Assembly (NCBI GenBank): GCA_964615375.1
Contig: CAZTOW010000027.1
Location: 1-64,000 of the forward strand
From: CAZKWG01 sp964615375
Lineage (GTDB): Bacteria; Myxococcota_A; UBA796; CAZKWG01
Direction of reading: 5' to 3'
DNA length: 64,000 nt
Numbering within the stretch: the first letter of the stretch is position 1; every line of letters starts with the position of its first letter. Shown piece by piece: positions 33,606-41,345 of the stretch. A program made the position numbers and the translations under genes. The notes beneath the pieces are model-generated. The model saw nothing but the letters and a program-made list of their open reading frames with translations. It had not been told where the DNA came from and made no database searches.

Positions 33606-35248
33606 GACCCGCCCTCCTCCTGCTGCTCACGGGCTGCTCGATCATCTCCAAGAGCGAACTGGAGGGTGACATCGCCAGCCTGTTCGGCGGCGAGACCGGC
33701 GAGACCGGCGAGACCGGCGAGACCGGGCGCCCCGACAGCGGCGAGACCGGCGAGACCGGCCAGCCCCACACGGGCGAGACGGGCGAGTCGGGTGAGACCG
33801 GAGAGTCTGGCGAGACCAGCGAGACCGGCGAGACCGGCGACTCCAGCGCCTGCGAGGACGGGCTCGCGCTGGACGCGCTCTCTCTGGCCGGGCGCGCGCT
33901 GGAGGACGCCGACCTCACCCTGGTCGGCGGCTACGAGCACCAGAACCTGGGCGCCGGGGTCCATGGGCTCGGGGATCTGGACGGGGACGGGCGCGAAGAC
34001 TTCGGCGCCGGCATGAGCGGCGAGGCCATCGTCTTCTTCGAGGTGCCCGACGGCCCCGGGCCCACGGCCGTCGTCGAGGGCACCGAGCTCTCCCTCCCCG
34101 AGGGCGCCATCTCCGTGGGCGGCTTCGGCGCGCTGGACGCGGAGCCCCTGGCCCTGGGCGACATGGTCGGCGCCGACGGCTTGGCCGACCTCGCCCTCGC
34201 CGTCTCCGGCCACGACAGCGACGACCCGGGAGTCTACGTGCTCGGGGGCGGCTTCGAGCCCGGCCGGGACGTCAACGTGCTCACCGAGATCCGCAGCGAC
34301 GACGCGCTCCACCTGGCCGACGCCGAGTACTGGGGCTGGGGTGGGGCCGGGCCGGGCGACCTCGACGGAGACGGCTACGAGGATCTCGGCGTCTTCGCCT
34401 ACGACGGGGAGACCGGCGCGCTCGGCCTCCTGTGGGGCGCGGACGCGCTCTACGGGACCTGCGAGGGCCTGAACACCGACTGCCTGGACCTCGTCTTCGA
34501 GACCATCGACCCCATCTACCAGACCTACGTGACCATGGCCCCCGGAGGCGACAGCGACGGCGACGGCGTGCCCGAGCTCATCGTCGGCGCGCGCGAGCAC
34601 CCGGGCTGGTCGGAGACCTGGCGCGAGGGCGCCGCCTGGCGCCTTCAGGGTGCCGACCTCCGCGACGAGACCACCCACTTCCTGGACGCGGGGGACGCCA
34701 TCGCGCTGGGCGACACCGAGAGCTCCCTCGACCGCGGGCAGCTCGGCATCAGCGTGGCGGGCCCCGGCGACGTCAACGACGACGGGCTCGACGACACCCT
34801 CCTCGGCGCCTCGGGCGGGACGGAGCCCCAGGCGGTGCTGCTCCTCTCCGAGGGCGACGACCACGACGAGCTCGAGATCTCCCGAGAGAGCAGCGGCGAG
34901 GTCGGCTACGAGCGCTTCGGCGAGCTCGTCGCGCGCGCGGGCGACCTCAACGGCGACTGCATCGACGACGTCCTGGTCGCCGCGCCCTCCTACGTGACCG
35001 AGGACTCAGAGAGCGAGGGCGCCCTCTACGTCTGGCTCGGCGAGCCCGGGATCGGCGCCCTGCAGGCGGAGGACGCCGCGCGCGTCCTGCTCCCCACCCA
35101 CGCCGGGCTCAGCCTCGCCATGTCGCTGGACGGCGCGGGCGACCCCGACGGCGACGGCTACGACGACCTCCTGGTGGGCTCGCACACCTGGACCGAGACG
35201 CTGACCTACGAAGGCGCGATGTGGCTGCTCCGCGGGGGTGCCGATTGA
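33602..35248 (+). CDS. FG-GAP surface lipoprotein A with GET repeats
   Basis: About 548 residues. Lipoprotein signal with LLLLTGC (lipid Cys12), a linker of GETGETGE repeats (about residues 31-80), then seven or so FG-GAP/integrin-alpha-like repeats with calcium loops such as DLDGDGREDFGAG, DSDGDGVPELIVGA and DVNDDGLDDTLLGA. Proteins of this type form beta propellers on the cell surface and bind calcium. ATGA overlap with the upstream secreted-protein gene and TTGA overlap with the kinase gene indicate one operon and a joint function. Confidence 0.85.
   Translation: MRPALLLLLTGCSIISKSELEGDIASLFGGETGETGETGETGRPDSGETGETGQPHTGETGESGETGESGETSETGETGDSSACEDGLALDALSLAGRALEDADLTLVGGYEHQNLGAGVHGLGDLDGDGREDFGAGMSGEAIVFFEVPDGPGPTAVVEGTELSLPEGAISVGGFGALDAEPLALGDMVGADGLADLALAVSGHDSDDPGVYVLGGGFEPGRDVNVLTEIRSDDALHLADAEYWGWGGAGPGDLDGDGYEDLGVFAYDGETGALGLLWGADALYGTCEGLNTDCLDLVFETIDPIYQTYVTMAPGGDSDGDGVPELIVGAREHPGWSETWREGAAWRLQGADLRDETTHFLDAGDAIALGDTESSLDRGQLGISVAGPGDVNDDGLDDTLLGASGGTEPQAVLLLSEGDDHDELEISRESSGEVGYERFGELVARAGDLNGDCIDDVLVAAPSYVTEDSESEGALYVWLGEPGIGALQAEDAARVLLPTHAGLSLAMSLDGAGDPDGDGYDDLLVGSHTWTETLTYEGAMWLLRGGAD
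33691..33843 (+). repeat. Gly-Glu-Thr tandem coding repeat
   Basis: Nine-base units encoding Gly-Glu-Thr, with Ser variants, form a linker between the lipid anchor and the FG-GAP domain. It is likely to vary in length. Confidence 0.8.
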
Positions 35249-36993
35249 GCGCGTCCACGACCACCCTCCCGCCCAGCGGCCCGCGCGCCTACAAGGTCGA
35301 GGCCTTCATCGGCAAGGGCGGCTTCGGCCACGTCTATCTGGCGCGCCCGCTCAGCGAGGGCGCCCTGATCCGCGTCGCGCTGAAGGTGCTGGACGAGGGC
35401 GCGGCGGAGCCCTGGGTGGCGCGCTTCTTCCACGAGGCGCAGGTCCTGGCGAACCTCTCGGACTACCCCTGCTTCGTCCGGGTGAACGCCGTCTTCAAGC
35501 TGGAGCGCCGCTTCTGCATCGAGATGGAGTACATCCCCGGCGTCACGCTGGACGCCCTGCTGGAGCGGGAGGGCCCCCTGCCCCTGCCCGCCGCCCTCTC
35601 CATCGCCCGCCAGACCGCCGTGGCCCTGGACGCCGCCTGGAGCCGGGCGCGCGACGAGCGGGGCGAGCTCCTGCGCGTGCTCCACCGCGATCTCAAGCCC
35701 GGCAACCTGCGCATCACGCCGAGCGGGCAGGTCAAGGTGCTGGACTTCGGGCTGGCCCGCTCCGACCTGCGCGGCATCCGCCCCGAGACCCTGCGCGTGC
35801 TGCCGGCCACGCTGGCCTACATGGCGCCCGAGCGCTTCGGCTTCCGCGCCGACTTCGGGCACGCGGCCGACGTCTACGCGCTCGGGCTCACCCTCTACGA
35901 GATTCTCTCGGGCGAGCCCTTCTTCGATCTGGGCTACGTCAACCCCTGCCTGCCGCCCGACCACGAGCAGCTCCGCGACTGGAGCGCGCTGCGCCTCGAC
36001 CGCCTCCGGGGCCGCGATCCCGCGCTCGGCCCCGTCGTGAGCCTGCTGGAGCGCGCCCTCGCCCTGGACCCCGAGGCCCGCCCGAGCGCCGCCGAGCTGG
36101 AGGGCGCCCTGCGCCGGATGGGCGGCGTGGGCCTGGACGACGAGGTGCGGCTCTGGGTGGAGCAGCGACTCGCCCCCGTCATCGCCAGCCAGCCCCCGCC
36201 CGCCGCCAGCGATCCCTGGGGCTGGGTGCGCACCGTGCGGCGCTCCGACCTGGACACCGACCCGAAGCGCCCGCCGCCGGAGTCCCAGAACGAGACGCTC
36301 ACGCCGCCGCTGCGCCCCACGCGGGCCGAGACCCTGGACAGGCTCACGCGGGACTCCGACGAGCCCGATGCTGCATCGCAGCAACAAGGGTGGGTGGAGC
36401 TCCCCATGCCCCGGGAGGACCAGACGAGCTGGGTCGGCCAGGCCGTGAAGCTCTCGCTGGCCGCCATCGGCCTCAGCGTGTTCACCTGGCTGGCCGTCCC
36501 CGCCCCCGAGGAGGGCATCGCCGAGCAGCCCGGGCTCCCCACCGCCGCCCAGCTCGCGCCCCCCGCCCCGACGCCCGCGCCCCCCGCGCCCGAGCCGACC
36601 CCGGAGCCCACGCCCACCACCCCAGAGCCGACCCCGGAGCCCACCCCGGACCCCGCCCCGGCGGCCCAGACCGCCGAGAAGGCCAGGGGCGCGCCCAGCG
36701 CCACGGCGAAGACCGCCAGCCCCGCCGAGACCGCCCCCGCCCCGACCGCCCCCGCTGCCCCCACCGGCACCGTCTCGATGAAGGGCGACCAGGCCAGCTC
36801 CGTGCGCCTCAGCGGCCCCGCCACGCTCACGCTCCGCCCCGGCCAGTCGGAGAGCCTGCCCGTCGGCGCATACACCGCCACCGTCCTCTTCGAGGGCGGC
36901 GACTACCCGCTCTCCGTGGACGTGCGCGAGGGCGGCACGCTGACCTTCGACTGCACCGTCACGAAGATGGGGAGCCCCTGTCAGCTGCGTTGA
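35245..36993 (+). CDS. Transmembrane Ser/Thr kinase A with Cys-ended outside domain
   Basis: 582 residues from a TTG that overlaps the FG-GAP stop (TTGA); no upstream start gives the kinase N-terminus. Kinase domain: GKGGFG, Lys47, HRDLKPGN (Asp149), DFG at 167-169, APERFG. A Pro-rich cytoplasmic linker leads to one membrane helix (about 402-422), a PTPEPT-rich stretch, and a small beta domain (PATLTLRPGQSESLPVGAYTATV) ending Cys570-x8-Cys579-QLR. The Cys-tail is shared with kinases B and C. Active-site residues are complete, so it should phosphorylate cytoplasmic targets in response to an outside signal. Confidence 0.88.
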   Translation: MSASTTTLPPSGPRAYKVEAFIGKGGFGHVYLARPLSEGALIRVALKVLDEGAAEPWVARFFHEAQVLANLSDYPCFVRVNAVFKLERRFCIEMEYIPGVTLDALLEREGPLPLPAALSIARQTAVALDAAWSRARDERGELLRVLHRDLKPGNLRITPSGQVKVLDFGLARSDLRGIRPETLRVLPATLAYMAPERFGFRADFGHAADVYALGLTLYEILSGEPFFDLGYVNPCLPPDHEQLRDWSALRLDRLRGRDPALGPVVSLLERALALDPEARPSAAELEGALRRMGGVGLDDEVRLWVEQRLAPVIASQPPPAASDPWGWVRTVRRSDLDTDPKRPPPESQNETLTPPLRPTRAETLDRLTRDSDEPDAASQQQGWVELPMPREDQTSWVGQAVKLSLAAIGLSVFTWLAVPAPEEGIAEQPGLPTAAQLAPPAPTPAPPAPEPTPEPTPTTPEPTPEPTPDPAPAAQTAEKARGAPSATAKTASPAETAPAPTAPAAPTGTVSMKGDQASSVRLSGPATLTLRPGQSESLPVGAYTATVLFEGGDYPLSVDVREGGTLTFDCTVTKMGSPCQLR

Positions 36994-37058
36994 GGGCTCC
37001 TGCGAGGGCCGCGCGCCCTCGCGATCGGATCCTTCATCGACAGCGTTATGCTGAGCGT

Positions 37059-37706
37059 GTGATCCCCCTGCTCACCGCGCTGCTCTGGGTCGGGCCGGCG
37101 TCCTCCGCGGACGACGGGTGCGCGGCTCCCGTGGCGGCGGAGGCCTGGGCGGGCGCGCTGGAGCAGGCCGAGGCGGCCTTCATCGACCTGGATCGGGGCA
37201 GCTTCGCCGAGCGGATGCGCGGGTTGGAGGCCGCGCTGCCCTGCCTGGACTTCGCCACCCCGCCCCCGGTGGCGGCGCGCTATCACCGGCTGGTCGGGCT
37301 CGAGCAGTTCGTGCTCCGCGACGAGGAGCGGGCGAGGCTGGCTTTCGCTGCAGCGCGCGCCACCGACCCCCTGGGGGCCCTGCCCGCGGAGCTGCTCCCC
37401 GCCGGCCACGTCGCCCGCGCGCTCTCCGAGAGCGCCAGCACACCTGGAGAGACGCAGCCCCTGTGGACACGAGACGGGGTCCAGCTTTATTTGGATGGGC
37501 AGCCGGGTGACTTGCGTCCCGCGGATCGCAACACGCTGCTGCAGGTCGAGCGCTACGGGCAGATCACCGCGAGCGTCTACCTGCGGCCAGAGGATCGGCT
37601 GCCCCCCGGCGTGTGGAGCCGCAGCGCGCGCCGGGCGCTGCTGTGGGCCTCCGGGTCGGCGCTCACGGTCGGGGTCGCGCTCGGCGCGGTGGCGCTGGCC
37701 CCATGA
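37059..37706 (+). CDS. Kinase-module secreted protein B
   Basis: 215 residues from GTG 37059. Signal to about residue 16, Cys21 and Cys62 (41 apart), a helical domain with the shared pattern (EAAFIDLDRGSFAERMRGLE, ALPCLDFATPPPVAARYHRL, LEQFVLRDEERARLAFAAARATDPL, LPAELLPAGHVARAL), and one C-terminal membrane helix (LLWASGSALTVGVALGAVALA). It is homologous to proteins A and C. The stop overlaps the kinase B start by ATGA. It likely sits on the periplasmic face and works with the kinase. Confidence 0.7.
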   Translation: MIPLLTALLWVGPASSADDGCAAPVAAEAWAGALEQAEAAFIDLDRGSFAERMRGLEAALPCLDFATPPPVAARYHRLVGLEQFVLRDEERARLAFAAARATDPLGALPAELLPAGHVARALSESASTPGETQPLWTRDGVQLYLDGQPGDLRPADRNTLLQVERYGQITASVYLRPEDRLPPGVWSRSARRALLWASGSALTVGVALGAVALAP

Positions 37707-39280
37707 AGACCGGGCTCGTGGTGGGTCGCACGCTCGACCGCTACGTCATCGAGCGACCCCTCGGCCACGGCGGCATGGCCAGCGTCGTGCAGGTGCGCCA
37801 CACGGTGCTGGGCACGGTGCACGCGATGAAGGTGCTGCACGTCTCGACGGAGCGCCTCCAGGATCGCCTGCTGCGCGAGGGGCGCGTGCAGGCCGCCCTG
37901 CGCCACCCGAACCTGGTCGCGGTGACCGACGTGGTCTCGCTGGAGCTGGGGGTGGCCCTGATCCTGGAGTACGTGGAGGGGCCCACGCTGTCCGAGCTGC
38001 TGCGCCTGTTTCGCCCCACCCTCGACGAGCTCGACGCCCTGGCGGAGCAGGTCATGCAGGGGGTGGAGGCGGCGCACGCGATGGGGGTGGTCCACCGCGA
38101 CCTGAAGCCGTCCAACGTGCTGGTCTCGCTGCGCGGCGACGAGCTGGTGGCCCGGATCACGGACTTCGGGCTGGCGCGCGCGCTGGCCGACGGCCTCCCC
38201 GCCGGGGCGCCGCTCACCAACAGCGGGGTCCCGATGGGGACGCCCGGCTACATGGCGCCCGAGCAGCACCGCAACGCCCGGGACGTGGACGCCCGCGCCG
38301 ATCTCTTCTCGTTGGGCGTGCTGCTCTACGAGTTGACCACCGGCCGCCCGCCCTTCGACGGCTGGGACATGATCAGCGTCTACGAGCAGATCATGGACAA
38401 GCGCTACCTGCCCCTGGACGCCGTCTGCCCTGACGTGCCCCCGCGGGTCGAGCGCGCCATCCGCGCGGCGCTGGCCCCCGATCCTGTCGATCGACCCGAG
38501 AGCGTGGCCGCCCTGCGGGCCCTCTGGCGCGAGGGGCGCTCCGACAGGCCGGAGCGCTGGAGCCCCGAGCACCTCCACGCGGTGCGGCGCTGGATCTCCG
38601 AGCGCGAGGCCATGCGCCTGGACCAGGAGCAGACGGACAGCGAGGCGAGCGCATCCCCTGCGGGCGCCACCGATCCCGCCCTGGCGCCCCTCACCTTCCT
38701 GGACGCGCCCGGCGCGCTGGCGCCGCTGACCACGACCGGGCCGCCCTCCCCGGATGGGCTGACCCCCGCGCCCGCCCCCGCCCCGCTGTCGGACCGGACG
38801 CGCGCCGGGTTGCTGGGGACGCTCCTGCTGCTGGGCGTGGCGATGGCGGTGGCCGTGGCCGTCTCCGCTCGGGAGTCCGCAATTCGCCGCGCGAAGGAGA
38901 TGGAGGAGGTGGCGAGGGCCGAGCTCCTCCAGAGCGCCGTGCCCCCGACCCAGCCCGCCGAGCCTCCCGCCGAGGAGCCAGCCGCGGCGCTCGCTCCCGT
39001 TGAGCCGACGCCCGCCGCCGAGGCTCCCGCAGAGCCTCCCAGGTCCACCCGAGGCTCCAGCACGGCGCGCGTGACCGTGCTCGGGGTGACCGACGCCCTG
39101 CTGGTGGACGCCGAGGGCCAGCAGCGCGACCCCAGCTCCCCGGTCCCGCCAGGGGACTACCGCCTGATGATCCGCGACGCCCGGGGGACCTACGTCCCGG
39201 TGCTCCGGCGGACGCTGAGGGCGGGCCAGCGCGTGCGGATCCGCTGTGAAGTCGATATGATGGTATGTAGAGAGGAGTAG
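37703..39280 (+). CDS. Transmembrane Ser/Thr kinase B with Cys-ended outside domain
   Basis: 525 residues. Kinase domain with GHGGMASVV, Lys43, HRDLKPSN (Asp133), DFG at 154-156 and the GTPGYMAPEQ activation end, all intact. A membrane helix (about 368-390) follows a Pro/Ala linker. The outside domain ends with a beta segment like PEGA (PVPPGDYRLMIRDARG) and Cys515-x6-Cys522-REE. The kinase is coupled by ATGA to secreted protein B. There is no FG-GAP gene in this copy; a beta-helix protein with a sorting tail follows after 66 bases. Confidence 0.88.
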   Translation: MKTGLVVGRTLDRYVIERPLGHGGMASVVQVRHTVLGTVHAMKVLHVSTERLQDRLLREGRVQAALRHPNLVAVTDVVSLELGVALILEYVEGPTLSELLRLFRPTLDELDALAEQVMQGVEAAHAMGVVHRDLKPSNVLVSLRGDELVARITDFGLARALADGLPAGAPLTNSGVPMGTPGYMAPEQHRNARDVDARADLFSLGVLLYELTTGRPPFDGWDMISVYEQIMDKRYLPLDAVCPDVPPRVERAIRAALAPDPVDRPESVAALRALWREGRSDRPERWSPEHLHAVRRWISEREAMRLDQEQTDSEASASPAGATDPALAPLTFLDAPGALAPLTTTGPPSPDGLTPAPAPAPLSDRTRAGLLGTLLLLGVAMAVAVAVSARESAIRRAKEMEEVARAELLQSAVPPTQPAEPPAEEPAAALAPVEPTPAAEAPAEPPRSTRGSSTARVTVLGVTDALLVDAEGQQRDPSSPVPPGDYRLMIRDARGTYVPVLRRTLRAGQRVRIRCEVDMMVCREE

Positions 39281-39346
39281 AGGCGCGGCCAGGCGACACC
39301 TCACGATCTCGCCACGGGTTATAGGGCCGCCTACCCCGGAGATCCC

Positions 39347-40762
39347 ATGCTGCTCCTGCTCGTACCGCTCGCCCTGGCCGCCGACGTCACCATCGCCCCG
39401 GGGGAGAGCTGGTGCGCCGCGCTCGCCGCCGCCGCCCCGGGGGACACCGTCACCCTCAGCGCGGGCGAGCACGCCGGCCCCTGCACGATCAGCGTGAGCG
39501 GCGACGAGGGCGTGCCCATCGTGCTCCAGGGGGAGGGCGCCTCCATCGTCTACGAGGGATCGAGCTCCAACGTCATCGACGTCTCGGGGAGCGACCTCGC
39601 GCTGCGCGGGCTCAGCTTCGGGCCCACCGCGGAGAACGTGGACGCGATCAAGGTCAAGGCCAATGTCGAGAACCTGGAGATCTCCGGCTGCACCTTCGAT
39701 CGCGTGGGCGGCATCAGCGTCTCCGCCAACAGCGGAGACACCGCGAACATCTCCATCCTGGACAACGTCTTCACCGATCTGCGCGCGACCGGGATCTACC
39801 TGGGCTGCGACGACGGGAGCTGCAGGAGCGCGGGCTTCGTCATCGAGGGCAACCGCTTCGACGGCGTCAGCTCCTCGGCCATCGGCTACGGGATGGAGAC
39901 CAAGCTCAACTCCTACGGGCGCATCACCGAGAACACGGTCCACGACGCCCAGGGCCCGGCGGTGGAGGTCTTCGGCTCCGAGGAGGGCCAGGAGACGGTG
40001 GTGGAGCGCAACCTGCTGATCGGCTCCCGCGAGGCCGCCACGCTGGAGATCGGCGGCGGCCCGGCCGTCGTGCGCAACAACATCGTCATCGGCGGGTATG
40101 GCGCGGCGCTCTACGTCTACGACTACGGCGAGCGGGGCCTCGTCCAGGACATCGCGGTCCTGGGCAACACGGTCTGGGGCGAGGGGACCGACGTGGCGGC
40201 GAAGCTGTCCGGCTGGGAGGCGGATCAGGGGCTCAGCTTCCTGAACAACGCCCTTGGCCAGGAGAACAACGAGCGGGGCCTGCCCGACGCCGTGGACGGG
40301 GTGCCCATGGGAGGCAACATCGGCTGCTACGACGGCGACCCTTGCTGGGCGGACGCCGCGGGTTGGGACTTCTGGCCGCTGGAGGACGGGGCGCTGGCGG
40401 GCTCGGGCGTGGAGACCGACCCGAAGCTGGGCATGGACTGGTGCGGCCGCGAGCGCGCCGATCCCCCCGCGACCGGGGCCCTGGAGACCGGTGACGCCGG
40501 CCCGCCGTTGAGCGCCGAGGCCACGCCGGAGCTCTGGTGCGTGAGCGTGGACACCGGCGACACGGGCGACACCGGCGAGGTCCGGGACACCGGCGAGACC
40601 GACGAGACCGACGAGACCGACGAGACCGACGAGACCGACGAGACCGACGCATCCGAGGAGAAGCGGCGGCGCTGCGGCTGCGCGGGGGGCGGCGAGGCGG
40701 GCGGGCTGGGGCTGGCGATCGTGGGCGCGCTGCTGGCCCTGCGGCGGCGGCGCGCCGCGTGA
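39347..40762 (+). CDS. Right-handed beta-helix surface protein with MYXO-CTERM-like tail
   Basis: 471 residues. Signal to about residue 12, then NosD-like parallel beta-helix repeats with IxxNxF/V steps (ISGCTFDRV, ILDNVFTDL, IEGNRFDGV, ITENTVHDA, VERNLLIGS, VRNNIVIGG). Such folds bind or cleave carbohydrate; no catalytic motif is clear. A linker of DTGDTGE and ETDETD repeats precedes RCGCAGG, a hydrophobic helix and RRRR at the C-terminus, a sorting tail as on the M23 peptidase. Good GGAG site. Probably surface exposed. Confidence 0.82.
   Translation: MLLLLVPLALAADVTIAPGESWCAALAAAAPGDTVTLSAGEHAGPCTISVSGDEGVPIVLQGEGASIVYEGSSSNVIDVSGSDLALRGLSFGPTAENVDAIKVKANVENLEISGCTFDRVGGISVSANSGDTANISILDNVFTDLRATGIYLGCDDGSCRSAGFVIEGNRFDGVSSSAIGYGMETKLNSYGRITENTVHDAQGPAVEVFGSEEGQETVVERNLLIGSREAATLEIGGGPAVVRNNIVIGGYGAALYVYDYGERGLVQDIAVLGNTVWGEGTDVAAKLSGWEADQGLSFLNNALGQENNERGLPDAVDGVPMGGNIGCYDGDPCWADAAGWDFWPLEDGALAGSGVETDPKLGMDWCGRERADPPATGALETGDAGPPLSAEATPELWCVSVDTGDTGDTGEVRDTGETDETDETDETDETDETDASEEKRRRCGCAGGGEAGGLGLAIVGALLALRRRRAA
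40550..40652 (+). repeat. Asp-Thr-Gly/Glu-Thr-Asp tandem coding repeat
   Basis: Nine-base units encoding DTG and then ETD (six in a row) form the linker between beta-helix and sorting tail. Confidence 0.8.
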
Positions 40763-41308
40763 TCAGCGGAGCAGGGCCGCATCCCCAGGGTCGCCGAGGA
40801 AGGAGAGGTCGGAGAGGTCCAGGGTCACGCTGCCCCGCTCGGCCGCCACCTCGGGATCCTCTACCGCGACGGTGAGGGGGTCCAGATCCTTCGATGCTTG
40901 AGATATTTCGACGCCTGCGATATTCCAACGCAGCGCGAGGGGCCCACCCAGGGTCAGCTCCAGATCGGCGACGGGCTCAGCGGGGACGGGGATGGGATCG
41001 GCCAGATCCTGGCCCGCGGGCAGCGGGATCGGCTCGCGGGAGCCGTCGGGGTAGACCGCGACGGCATGGATCAGCGGCGCAGACCAGCCCTGGAGCCGGG
41101 GCGGGGTGCCGGGCGCGGGCGAGGCCGGGCGCGCGGGCGGCCGGAGGCCCTGGCGGATGGGGTGGAGGTGGTCGGGGTTGCCGACGATGATGATGCCATC
41201 CCGGTCCTGGCGGATGGGGCGGAGATGCTCAGGGTTGCCACCGAAGATGATGAGCGCGAGGGCGGGGGCGCTGAGGGCGAGGAGCAGGGCGAGGACGCGG
41301 CGCTTCAT
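40763..41308 (-). CDS. Secreted protein with two NPxHLxPIRQ repeats
   Basis: 181 residues. Signal peptide to about residue 18, then twice the motif IIxxGNPxHLxPIRQ (FGGNPEHLRPIRQ, VGNPDHLHPIRQ) in the first 55 residues, a Pro-rich linker and a beta-type domain (VYPDGSREPIPLPAGQ, LELTLGGPLALRWNIAGVE). It ends exactly where the beta-helix gene ends on the other strand. Good GGAGG ribosome site. I do not recognise it; the doubled motif suggests duplicated binding sites. Confidence 0.65.
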   Translation of the reverse strand: MKRRVLALLLALSAPALALIIFGGNPEHLRPIRQDRDGIIIVGNPDHLHPIRQGLRPPARPASPAPGTPPRLQGWSAPLIHAVAVYPDGSREPIPLPAGQDLADPIPVPAEPVADLELTLGGPLALRWNIAGVEISQASKDLDPLTVAVEDPEVAAERGSVTLDLSDLSFLGDPGDAALLR

Positions 41309-41345
41309 GGTGCCTCCGGGCGGCGCGCCCGCGAGGCCCCGCCGA

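Noticed and set aside
33691..33843. CRISPR-like tandem repeats
   Set aside because: Nine-base units without spacers, in frame inside a lipoprotein gene, so coding low complexity.
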